21,141 bases of DNA from Plantago elongata (Eukaryota; Streptophyta; Magnoliopsida; Lamiales; Plantaginaceae), in the NCBI GenBank assembly GCA_036897095.1, contig JAYMSP010003092.1, forward strand, positions 1-21,141, read 5' to 3'. How positions within the stretch are numbered: position 1 is the stretch's first letter; each line of letters begins with the position of its first letter. This document shows, piece by piece, positions 1 to 8,828 of the stretch. The notes beneath the pieces are model-generated. The model was given only the letters and a program-made list of their open reading frames with translations, was not told the DNA's origin and made no database searches. Both the position numbers and the translations under genes were made by a program.

Positions 1-583
1 TAAGAATTTTCAAGCAAAAAAATGTTCAAAGATTTCTTTTTTACTGCGATTTTTCATGGAGCATTCCATCTAATATTCCAGATTGTTCCTCTTAAATGAG
101 AAAGGTTTAATTTAAAAAATTAAAACATCAGTTACAAAATTTGGCTTAATGTCTAATCTAGCTGTTACGATTTTTCTCAGCTATATATACCCCCAGTCCT
201 CACTTGTTTGAACAGACCAGAAATTCTCCTTCCCTTCTCTTCTCCGATTTTCTTCTGCACTTTAGATATTCGTGTGTTATTCACCACATAAGTTCGACAT
301 AGCTTCTGCTGCTGAGCTGGTTTCCAGCGTTTGCTGAGATTGGGCGTTGTACCTTGGGAGCTAATTGTCCGAGGAAGGCCTGAAGCTTACTACAGGCGGA
401 CAAATTTAGCTTAAGGAGAAGTGGTCTCACTGGTGACTCGTCCAGGATTAAATCCGAATTCCTTGTTTCATGTTTTTCTGGTTTGTGATCAACCTACAGT
501 AAGTGTGATAGAGTTTCTTCGTTGTACTGTTCGATTACTCTTGTTACTAACAAATGTAGCTACAATCTTAACCGGAACCAACA
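1..583 (+). repeat. 5' LTR (3' part only) of copia element 1
   Basis: Position 1 aligns with 5991 in the 3' LTR, and similarity continues to a terminal CA at 582-583, after which the two copies diverge completely. This copy lacks a ~40-bp stretch present near 6125-6165 of the other LTR. It carries an extra ~22 bp around 315-340 flanked by short GCTGAG repeats, which looks like a slippage difference. It includes a TATA box and a strong splice-donor-like site. The upstream part of the LTR is outside the window. A clear primer-binding site is not visible just after 583. Confidence 0.9.
182..189 (+). promoter_or_regulatory. LTR TATA box
   Basis: TATATATA is followed by a short C-rich run (CCCCC). 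The same arrangement is kept at 6219-6226 in the 3' LTR. Conservation between the two copies and position upstream of the R/leader region suit a core promoter for the retroelement transcript. Transcription would be expected to start about 25-35 bp downstream; this is not shown by the sequence. Confidence 0.55.
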
Positions 584-653
584 ATCTTAAGCTAAAGCCT
601 GTGTGTTTATTTTTCAAAGTCCGGTTACTAATTGTTTTCTATCTTTTTTGTAG
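499..653 (+). other. Candidate leader intron of copia element 1
   Basis: A consensus plant donor (ACA|GTAAGT) lies at 499-504 in the LTR and is identical in the 3' LTR at 6507-6512. Possible acceptors are a TGTAG ending at 559 (TTGCAG ending at 6564 in the other LTR) and a stronger pyrimidine-rich TTTTTTGTAG ending at 653, five bases before the gag ATG at 659. Use of the 653 acceptor would remove the LTR end and whatever primer-binding site follows it. No splicing is demonstrated; this is a sequence-pattern call. Confidence 0.3.
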
Positions 654-658
654 TAGCA

Positions 659-1931
659 ATGACTATTGACGGAATCTCCACGCTCCCGGGAACAATGGCT
701 CTAAAAATGTTCCTCCTACCGGTCCTAATACCGTGATTCACGGACCTTTCCAGTTTGGACAAATGCCCACTCGCCCTATCTAGTTTGGCTAGTTTGATAA
801 AACGGAAAAGTTTAAGGGAAGAAATAATTTTACTTTGGAAAGAAAAAAACGGTTTTTTTACCTTACTGCCTCCCAAGTTGTCCGGTTTATCACTGAGGAC
901 AAACATGTGGTTGATACGGCTGATCCTAATACTGTGGAAACGTACAAAGTGTGGGAAAATAGCAACTATTTGTGTCGCCACACTATACTTCTGAGTCTTG
1001 ATGATTCCTTGTACCAATTTTTTTATGAAAAAAAAACTGCGAAAGAACTTTGGGAATCACTACTCAAGAAGTATATTGTGGAAGATGCTGGTTCTAGGAA
1101 ATTTGTTGCTTCACGTTTCCACGATTATAGGATGGTGGATGCTAAGCTTGTACTTGAGTAGGCTGAAGAGCTTCAAAGCATCTATCATGACTTGGTCGCT
1201 GAGGGCATGGCGATCAATAATCATCTACAAGTTGCGTTAATGATAGAGAAACTTTCTCCTTCTTGGGATGATTTAAGTACTACCTGAAACATAAGAAGAA
1301 GGAAATGAGCCTTGAAAATTTGATCCTAAAGCTGAGGATTGAAAGTGATGTGAGAAAGGCTGCGAAGAAGCCATATGCTAATGTTTCTAAGGCTAATGTT
1401 GTTGAGGCTGAAAGCTCTCGAGCTTCCAAGAGAAAGCGTGTTGACCCCAAGACTTCTGCGCCAAACCAGAAGTGGGTTGGGGATTACTATGTGTGTGGTA
1501 GACCATGCCACAAGGCTAAAGATTGTAACGACCGTGCTAATAACAATCGTAATAACAACAACAACAACAATAGAAGCCAAAGGAACAATATAGACCATGT
1601 TTACCACTAGCTTTTCAGTTAGCTTTTCAGCTCAATGAGCTTTTTTTTATTAAAAACTTGTTTCGTGAACGCAGAACTTTTTAGAAAAGCTAGCTGGTTT
1701 GAGAAGCTAATCAAGTTAACTTGTTGAAAAAATAAGCTACTTGACAAGCTACTAGCTACCTTTTCAGCTACCATCTAGCTTTCCAGCTACCAGCTACCAG
1801 CTACCTTCTAGCTAGTTTTGCTAAGCAGAGCCATAAATGGCAATAATAACCGTAATGGTAATAACAACAAGAGGGCTGGCCAAGCTAATGTTGTCGTTGC
1901 AGGTAGTATGGGTTTTACTCAAGGAACGGAA
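659..1931 (+). pseudogene. Copia element 1 gag (capsid/nucleocapsid), broken
   Basis: The original start is probably the ATG at 659, just after a pyrimidine-rich stretch. A frameshift near 690-700 leads into a frame reading FYLTASQVVRFITED and KTAKELWESLLKKY (about 857-1075), typical of copia gag (UBN2-type). A stop at 1159-1161 interrupts it. The C-terminal half (1305-1580) has basic residues and a zinc knuckle in which the first cysteine is replaced by tyrosine (YYVCGRPCHKAKDC), followed by an Asn-rich run. That run is split by the insert at 1593-1832 and resumes as NGNNNRNGNNNK. Gag would form the virus-like particle and bind element RNA, but this copy cannot encode an intact protein. Family assignment is sure; exact ends are approximate. 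Confidence 0.85.
1593..1832. mobile_element. Probable small TIR element (MITE-like) inside gag
   Basis: About 240 bp interrupts the Asn-rich part of gag. It is built of repeated AGCTTTTCAGCT/GCTAGCT/CAGCTACC blocks quite unlike the flanks. The left end (GACCATGTTTACCACTAGC) is an imperfect inverted match to the right end (GCTAGTTTTGCTAAGCAGAG), as expected for terminal inverted repeats. The ends resemble the 'TGTTTGG...CCAAACA' type seen in plant hAT- or Harbinger-like MITEs. A 3-bp ATA flanks both ends (1590-1592 and 1833-1835), but that is too short to be convincing as a target duplication. There is no coding capacity. Alternatively it could be a locally expanded repeat, though resumption of gag coding on both sides favours insertion. 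Confidence 0.6.
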
Positions 1932-2338
1932 GAAATGCATATAAGTGTTGTTGTTACCAAAGTGAATTTTGTTGGGGGAAACTCCATGGATTGGTGGGTG
2001 GACACTGGGCCACTCAACACATTTGTGCAAACAAATGGATGTTCAAGACTTATCAACCTCTAACCAATGAGGTGTGCTACACGGGAAACTATGATGTGGC
2101 AAAAGTTGCTGAACAGGGTATTGTGGCCCTTAAGCTGACATCTGGGAAGGAGCTGACTTTGACTGAAGTGCTCCATGTGCCTGAGATCCGCAAGAATATG
2201 ATCTCTGGATCTATGCTGAACAAGAAAGGTCTCCGTCAGTGTTTTGAGGCTGACAAGTTTATCCTTACCAAAGATGGCTCCTACATAGGACAAGGTTATT
2301 TTTGTGATAATTTGTTTAAGATGGTCCTACTACTATAA
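1932..2338 (+). pseudogene. Copia element 1 protease (retropepsin), broken at active site
   Basis: The upstream frame reads HISVVVTKVNFVGGNSMDWWVDTG, the usual copia approach to the aspartic protease active site. Right after DTG (1999-2007) the frame shifts, and the downstream frame continues with a normal protease tail: HICANKWMFKTY, then ALKLTSGKELTLTEVLHVPEIRKNMISGSMLNKKG, to 2338. The shift falls exactly at the DTGA motif and is consistent with loss of one G. The enzyme would normally cut the gag-pol polyprotein; this copy cannot make it. Confidence 0.85.
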
Positions 2339-3530
2339 TTCCTGGTACTGAACCTTATGGCGCAAATGTAACTGAGGCTTCCACTAGCTCAGATGGAAAG
2401 AATGTTGCCCAAGAGTCTAATGAGTATATTAAATTTGCTTACTTACATGATTCCTTTAATTTATGGCATGGTAGGTTAGGTCATGTGAATCATAAAAGCT
2501 TACGAAAATTAATTTCACTTGACTTGCTACCCAAATTTAACATTGATAAACAATACAAGTGTGAGACATATGTTGAGGCGAAATTAGCAAAATCATCCTT
2601 TTGTTCTATTGAAAGAAGCTTTGAGCCATTGAATTTAGTATATATACTGATTTTTGTGATCTAAAGTATGTCCAATCATGAGGTGGTAAAAGTTACTTCA
2701 TCACTTTTATCGATGATTGCACGAGATATTGCTATGTTTACTTAATGAGAAGTAAAGATGAAGCAATTGACATGTTTGTGCATTATAAGAATGAAGTTGA
2801 AAATCAACTTGATAAGAAGATCAAAATGTTGAGGAGCGATAGAGGTGGAGAATATGAGTCTCCATTCGCTCAATTGTGTGCTGAAAGTGGAATCATTCAT
2901 CAAACAACCGCTCCTTACTCCCCTCAACAAAATGGGATTCCTGAGAGGAAGAATAGGACCTTAAAGAGATGATGAATTACATGTTGTTAGGTGCAGGGGA
3001 ACCCCATAATTTGTGGGGGGGAAGCCTTGCTTTCCTCAAATTACATCCTAAACAGGCTACCGCATAAAAGACTAGACAAAACACCTTATGAATCATGGAA
3101 AGGCCATGCACCTTCTTATAAATTTCTTAAAGTGTGGGGGTCTCTAGCAAAGGTTCCTATTCCTCCTCCTAAAAGGACTCAAATTGGACCAAAAATGGTA
3201 GATTGCGTGTTTATAGGATATGCTCAAGATAGTAGTGCATATAAATTTCTGATTCATAAATCAGATAATTTGGAGATGCACATTAATACTATTATTGAAG
3301 CTAGAGATGCTTCCTTCTTTGAGGGAAATTCTCCTTATGTAAATCGCTCTACTATTGTTGACTTGAAGGACAACAAAGAGGCAACAAATGTGGGGGAGGC
3401 GAAACCTCAAAAGGAAGTGGAAGAACCTAGACGTAGCAAGAGGGCTAGGATAGCAAAAATATTTGGTCCGGATTTTCTAACCTACATTGTAGATAAGGAT
3501 CCGTTGACCTATAAAGAGGCCATCTCATAA
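2339..3530 (+). pseudogene. Copia element 1 integrase (gag pre-integrase zinc region plus core), broken
   Basis: The pre-integrase HHCC region reads LWHGRLGHVNHKSLRKL near 2461-2510 and ends KCETYVEAK, where the second cysteine of the usual CxxC is tyrosine, so the zinc site is damaged. The first catalytic Asp is in TDFCDLK (about 2647-2670), followed by frame changes and a stop. The core resumes at 2745 (RSKDEAIDMF), with the second Asp in MLRSDRGGEY and the Glu in NGIPERKNRTLK. The frame then ends and shifts near 2970. From 2991 comes the C-terminal part (ALLSSNYILNRLPHKRLDKTPYESWKGHAPSYKFLKVWGS) and the variable linker to the stop at 3528-3530. The integrase would insert the DNA copy; here it is non-functional. 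Confidence 0.88.
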
Positions 3531-4475
3531 GTAGATTCTGATCTCTAGAAAGAGGCGATAGATAGTGAGATGAATTTGATTCTTCAACATCACACATGGA
3601 AACTTGTGGATCTTCCACCTGGTACTAAACCCCTAGGCTATAAGTGGATCTTCAAGAGGAAGATGAAACCAGATGGTTCAGTGGATAAATACAAGGCTCG
3701 ACTTGTAGTTAAAGGATACAGATAAACTGAGGGTGTTGATTACTTTGACACCTATGCTCCTGTATCTAGAAATACATCCATTAGATTAATCATTGCCCTT
3801 GCGGAATTGTTCAATCTTGGAATTCATCAGATGGGTGTGACAAAAGCTTTTCTCAATGGAGACCTTGAGGAGGAAATATACATGGAACAACCCGAAGGGT
3901 ATGTAGTTCCTGAAAAAGAAAATAAAGTGTGTAGACTTGTTAAATCCTTGTATGGATTAAAACAAGCTCCTAAACAATGGCATGGGAAATTTGATAGCAT
4001 TATGCTTTCAAATGGGTTTAGGATAAATCAATGTGACAAGTGTGTCTACGTAAAAGGAAATGACAAAGACTATGTCATCGTGTGCTTATACATGGATGAT
4101 ATGATTATCATTGGTAACAATGATAACATAACAACTCCTAAGAGAATGTTGTCACGTAATTTTGATATGAAGGACATGGGCCTTGCCTATGTCACACTTG
4201 GAATGAAAATTTTCAAGACATACTATGGCTACTTACTTTCTCAGAGTCGTTATGTTGAAAAGGTTCTTGAGAAGTTTGACAAAGACAGTAATGAGATTGT
4301 CAGAACTCCTATGGAGGTGGTGTCAAAGCTCTGCAAGAATAGGAAAGAAAGTGTAGGACAACTTGAGTATTCTAAGATCATAGGCAGTCTAATGTACCTC
4401 ATGGACTGTACTAGACCAGATATTGCTAACTCAATAAATAAGTTAGCTCGATATACGAGTAACCCCAAATTATGA
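3531..4475 (+). pseudogene. Copia element 1 reverse transcriptase, broken
   Basis: The integrase tail frame continues through three stops (3528, 3546, 3723) into a copia RT: HTWKLVDLPPGTKPLGYKWIFKRK, then YKARLVVKGY, then LFNLGIHQMGVTKAFLNGDLEEEIYMEQPEGY, SLYGLKQAPKQWH and YMDDMIIIGNN (YMDD at 4089-4100), and on to SLMYLMDCTRPDIANSINKLARYTSNPK. Motif A normally reads QMDVKTAF; here the catalytic Asp is Gly (codon 3834-3836), so the enzyme would be dead even without the stops, although the YMDD box is intact. Two of the stops fit CAA-to-TAA changes and one TGG-to-TAG. The open stretch 3807-4475 is the longest intact piece of the element. Confidence 0.93.
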
Positions 4476-4523
4476 ACATTGAAAATCAGTAGTTAGAGTC
4501 TTGGATATCTAAGGGGGGCGGCT

Positions 4524-5035
4524 AACTATGGGCTGCATTTTACGAGATATCCAACTGTACTAGAAGTGTATTGTGATGCGAATTGGATTACGGTTTCCTC
4601 AACTGTGAAATCCACGAGTGGGTATATCATCACAATCGGTGGAGCAGTGATTTCCTGGAAATCTTGCAAACAAACATGCATTACAAGATCGACTATGGAG
4701 TCTGAGTTCATAGCGTTGGATCTTGCAGCAGAAGAGGTCGGTTGGTTACGAAGTTTCTTGGAGGACACTCCTACGTGGTCAAAACCTATGCCTCCAATTA
4801 GTTTGACCTGTGATAGTATGTCTGCTATTGGACGAGAAAGGAATAATATATATAATGGAAAGTCTCCACATATTTGCAGGAGACATAAATCCGTGAAGAA
4901 ATATTAAAAATGGGAGTTATAGCTTTGGAGTTTGTGAGATCCAAAGATAACATTGAGAACCCATTAACTAAAGGTCTTACAAGAGACCGTGTAAAGGAAT
5001 CATCGAGGGGAATGGGATTAAAGCCCATTAAATGA
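4524..5035 (+). pseudogene. Copia element 1 RNase H domain, frameshifted
   Basis: A frame change near 4476-4530 leads to GAANYGLHFTRYP and then the copia RNase H: VYCDANWI, STSGYIITIGGAVISWKSCKQTCITRSTMESEFIAL and LTCDSMSAIG, then HICRRHKSVKKY with a stop at 4905-4907. A one-base shift at that stop recovers the end of the polyprotein (ALEFVRSKDNIENPLTKGLTRDRV), which closes with TGA at 5033-5035. The acidic residues in YCDAN, MESEF and CDSMS are kept. RNase H would degrade the RNA strand during cDNA synthesis. The domain is clear; the frame is broken. Confidence 0.88.
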
Positions 5036-5625
5036 TTACCGCCTATGATGGAAACCTATCTGAATTGTAAACCCCAATTTGCAGGTTCAAAGGGACAACC
5101 TAATTGTTGGGGGATCGACCAAAGCACTCGGGAAACTAAGTCTCCTACCTATTCCTATGATGATAGAGTGATAGACCTGTACAGAGGAGGATAAGCAAAG
5201 CTTTTAATGATCCTTACACTTTGAGTTGATAACGTGGGGTATGATAGGATACTTCTAATAAGAGATCACATATGTCGAACGTGAAGGGGCCGCTTCTATG
5301 AGATGATTAGTAGAGCTAAATCTCTAGAGCGTTCGATAAAAGTTTCCAAGGTAGTCCAGGGCCAAAACGGACAACAACGAAAGGACCTATGTGGTGTAGA
5401 GAAAATCGTTGTGTGTATATCATTGTCTTGTTACACACAAAACGCCGAAAAGTTCAAGGCATCGCGTCCACTTTTGGCAAGTGTATCCGATGGTATTTCA
5501 CTACGGAAGGTTCAAGGCTAACAACCACCTATCCCAATGCAACATTTTTCTCGAAGAACTCTCGAATTTGCATTGTTAGGCTGCATTTTCATTTACCAGT
5601 CAATTGTCTCATTCATGTGGGGGAT
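5036..5625 (+). other. 3' noncoding tail of copia element 1 with polypurine tract
   Basis: Between the pol stop and the 3' LTR lie about 590 bp without a credible gene. Short open stretches near 5303-5521 and 5389-5673 have no recognisable protein features. Phrases such as TATTCCTATGATGATAG and GGGGCCGCTTC match my general memory of the 3' tails of this kind of plant copia. The stretch ends with GTGGGGGAT at 5617-5625, a purine-rich tract right before TGGTTGC, the usual polypurine-tract/LTR-start arrangement (priming site for plus-strand DNA). Confidence 0.7.
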
Positions 5626-6588
5626 TGGTTGCAAGAGGCAACCAAAAGAGAGCCAAAATGTTATGTATTATAAGGTATTAAGTGGGTAACTTTGAGCAAC
5701 TAAATATCTAAGTTCAACCTATCGGTTTTGCGTGTTCTTTAGCTCGTTGCGAAGTGGGATGCGCAAGCTTCGTAACAGTATAAGATACGGGGGGTAACCA
5801 TTTCTAGGTGTGAATGATAAATTGGCTTAAAGTGAGCTAGTTGGACCTTGCCTTTTGCAAGTGCCCCACATTGGAAACATATGGAAGGAAAGAGTGGTAT
5901 AAATGTATTCTTGTGTTTACTCTAGTTCACAAGTGTGTGTTGTGGTTATGGAAAACTTCCTACGCGTGCAGGGGGGGAGAAATTTTGAACTAAGAATTTC
6001 CAAGCAAAAAACGTTCGAACATATCTTTTTATTGCGATTTTTCATGGAGCACAACTTTTGGCCTTCCATCTAATCTTCCAGATTGTTCCTCTTAAATGAG
6101 AAGATGTTTAATTCAAAAATTGAAACCTCCCCACTACTGTTGATGTTAATGTGAAAATTAAAACATTAGTTACGAATTTTGGCTTAATGTCTATCTAGCT
6201 GTTACGATTTTTCTCAGCTATATATACCCCCAATCCTCACTTGTTTGAGCACACCAGAAATTCTCCTTTCCTCTCTGTTTTCCTTCTGCACTTTAGATAT
6301 TCAAGTGTTCTTCGTCACAGAAGTTCGACATAGCTTTTGCTGTTGAGATTGGACGTTGTACCTTGGGAGCTAATTGTCCGAGGAAGGCCTGAAGCTTACT
6401 ATAGGCGGACAAATTTAGCTTAAGGGGAAGTGGTCTCACTGCTGACTCGTCCAGAATTAAATCCTAATTCTTTGTTTCTTGTTTTTTGGTTTGTGATCAA
6501 CCTACAGTAAGTGTGATAGAGTTTCTTCTTTGTACTGTTAGATTACTCTTGTTACTTCTTGCAGCTACAATTTTAACCGGAACCAACA
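5626..6588 (+). repeat. 3' LTR of copia element 1
   Basis: It begins TGGTTGC directly after the polypurine tract and ends ACCAACA at 6588, where similarity to the 5' LTR stops. That gives 963 bp with TG...CA termini. The first 17 bp after the T form a small hairpin (GGTTGC / GCAACC, 5627-5643). Two TATA-like boxes are present, TATAAAT at 5898-5904 and TATATATA at 6219-6226; only the second can be compared with the 5' copy. The next base begins LINE sequence, so 6589-6593 (TGAAG) is the predicted right-hand target-site duplication. The start rests on the polypurine tract alone because the matching part of the 5' LTR is out of view. Confidence 0.82.
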
Positions 6589-8770
6589 TGAAGCAAACAC
6601 TTATCATACAAACAGTGGGCTACACAAAATCCATAGTCAACATAGAAAAACATCTTCATGGATTATGGAAGATCAAGGGTACTCTAAAAACTTTGGAGCT
6701 TGGTAAAGGTTTTATATCATCAAAATAGAAAACCGTGAAGACTACAATATAGCAATTGTTGGAGGTCCATGGTTCTTGTTCAACTACTATCTAGCCATTC
6801 AACAATGGAAACCAGATTTTGAACCATCTTTAGATGGTTTAAAAAACATGGCAATTTGGGTTCAATTGTCGGAACATCCTGTGGAGTATTATGAGCCTCA
6901 GGCTCTGCTGAAAATCGGTAAAGGGATTGGTAAGCCAACCAAGATAGATTGGCACACATCACAAACTAAGAGGGGCAAATATGCACGTATGTGCATAGAA
7001 ATTGATACATCCAAGCAACTGATCAAATCCCTCTGAATTAGCAGAAGAAAACAAAGAATCACATATGAGCTTAGCTCTGAATTTTACTATTAATGTGGAA
7101 AATTCGGTCATCTTGACGCTTCTTGTCGTAGATTACAAGAAACAAATGCAGTTGCTAATGACCAGACAACAAAGGACAAAAATCAGGAAAGGGACCCAAC
7201 TGGAAACCAAAAATCAGACAAACAAAACAGAGGCGCATATGATAAGTGGCATATTGTTCACTCTAGATCAAGAAACAAAAGAAATGGAGCAACGATTGCG
7301 AAAAGCAGAGGGAAAAATACTGGAATGGCTAAAGCTACCCAAGTGCACTCAAGCCCAACCACTACAGAAACCCCGATCAAGAAAATTGGCCCAATCACCC
7401 ATGGTGAGGCCCATATAGATAAGCCCAAAAACAAACATATTAATTCTAGCAAAAACAATGTTACTCAGACAAACTCTTCACATTCTCTGAGTAACATGGA
7501 TAAAACAGAGAAAATCAAAAATGCATAAACAATCATCAGGTCTGACAAGAAAACTGAAAAGGCAGCAAAACAAATCACGCTCCACCAATCTGGGAGAAGA
7601 GAAAGGCGGCTCTTACCTGCGAAATAGTCTGTGTCGGTACCTGATCAACCAATGAGAGACTTTCATGCAGTCTCCTCGAAAAAAATGGATACTAATACAG
7701 TGGAAAATCAGCTCCCAGGCCATCTCACTTTCAAACTCCCCCTTCTCACCTTCTTGCTTCGTCTTCCATCTCCACCAAGCTGGATTCCCATGGCCAATCG
7801 TCAATCACACCTGCTCTCTCCTGTGAATCGCTCTCCACAACGGTCACCCCCTCCTCCAATCTCACCACACTCTCCTCCGCCCCCGGTGCAGGAGAGGATT
7901 GTCTTATCATCGAAACTCCTGACTCAAGTTTTGAGTGCAAACTTTCTAAATCCATCAACCCAAAATCCCCTCCCATCCATACTAGTCTCCCCAAGTTTTC
8001 TCCCATAAATCAACTCACTCCTCCGCATTGCCCAACCAATCTAATTCAACTCCTCAAACAACCCCCCTCAATCCCTCACTCCTTCACAGGACTCGAAACT
8101 CTCCCTCTCGTACCCAACCGGAACCCCTCCGGAGAGTGGCTCATCCACCCAGGCCCCACCCTCCCCGTCATTTTCGAACCCAAGCACAGAACCAACACTT
8201 GAACTATTTGCATGCACGATCATTTCCACATATGCAATTGTCGTTGCCATAGAATTTGACACACACAATGGCAAACCTCCCAGCTTTGTATCTCCCACCT
8301 GCTCCTTTCCATGGGCGAGTGTATCCGTCTCAGCTGGTGCCTTCTCAAAACCAGAATCCAAATCAGGGGGAAACTCATCGGATTACATCGACGGCCCTTC
8401 TCATATTTCGGACGACCCCAACTTCAATCTCCCATCTCCTGGGTCAGGATGGGAGGACGCCACAGATTGGGATCCCCAGGTTGACACTGACTATGATGAC
8501 GGATACAATGGTTATGGCTTTGAGATAGGAGGAGATCTTGAACAAGGGTTGTGAGAGGATTTCTCCAAACGAGATAGTTCTCCGGCCATTACACCAGGAG
8601 CCAATAATAATTCAAGTGCAGAAGATGGCATCAAGGATAACTTGGATGTACAGGGCACAACCAGTACTACAACCATCAGGCCAGAGTCTGACACACAGGA
8701 TTGATCTCCATCTAAAAGTAAACGGAGTTTTCCAACATATCACTCCGATCAGTCTCCAAAGCGTCAGTAG
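6589..8770 (+). pseudogene. LINE ORF1: DUF4283 / zinc-knuckle RNA-binding protein, broken
   Basis: The DUF4283 core reads TLIIQTVGYTKSIVNIEK, then LHGLWKIKGTLKTLELGKGF. A one-base shift near 6711 is followed by IENREDYNIAIVGGPWFL, WVQLSEHPVEYY and SKRGKYARMCIEIDTSKQL-like text to a stop at 7034. The same frame then shows a damaged CCHC knuckle (7085-7126) with its first Cys as Tyr and a stop inside, ending CGKFGHLDASC, and a basic stretch to 7528. The 7530-8350 part is Pro/Ser/Thr-rich with frame changes. An acidic tail (SGWEDATDWDPQVDTDYDDGYNGYGFEIGG, about 8440-8550) ends at stop 8552, and degraded Ser-rich text may run to a stop at 8768-8770. ORF1 products bind LINE RNA; this copy is dead. 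Confidence 0.8.
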
Positions 8771-8828
8771 CGGACTGGTACAGAACAGTGAACCAAGAAC
8801 TTGGGTACCAGTCATCGCTCAGCAAGCA

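Larger units (their letters stand above)
1..6588 (+). mobile_element. Degenerate Ty1-copia LTR retrotransposon (element 1)
   Basis: Two related long repeats (1-583 and 5991-6588, the latter part of a longer 3' LTR) flank an internal region whose broken translation gives, in order, a copia-type gag, a retropepsin, an integrase, an RT with a YMDD box and a copia RNase H. That order (integrase before RT) defines Ty1-copia rather than gypsy. The 5' LTR is cut by the window edge, so the true element starts upstream, by about 365 bp if the 3' LTR start at 5626 is right. The reading frame is interrupted by many frameshifts and stops, so it is non-autonomous. Over the last ~238 bp the LTRs differ at roughly 15 positions by eye, plus indels elsewhere, so the insertion is not recent. 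It probably sits inside the LINE that continues from 6589. I do not assign it to a copia lineage. Confidence 0.93.

Noticed and set aside
421..669. Open frame of 82 codons in the 5' LTR/leader
   Set aside because: Starts at GTG, crosses the LTR boundary, not preserved in the 3' LTR copy, no protein features.
628..1017. Minus-strand open frame opposite gag
   Set aside because: Antisense shadow of the gag pseudogene; no recognisable domain or promoter.
1541..1580. Asn-codon repeat as a functional microsatellite or CRISPR-like repeat
   Set aside because: It is the low-complexity Asn-rich tail of copia gag; there is no spacer-repeat structure anywhere in this window.
5303..5673. Two overlapping open frames in the copia 3' tail (possible extra ORF or env-like gene)
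   Set aside because: No membrane segment, signal peptide or family resemblance; position fits the ordinary noncoding tail before the polypurine tract.
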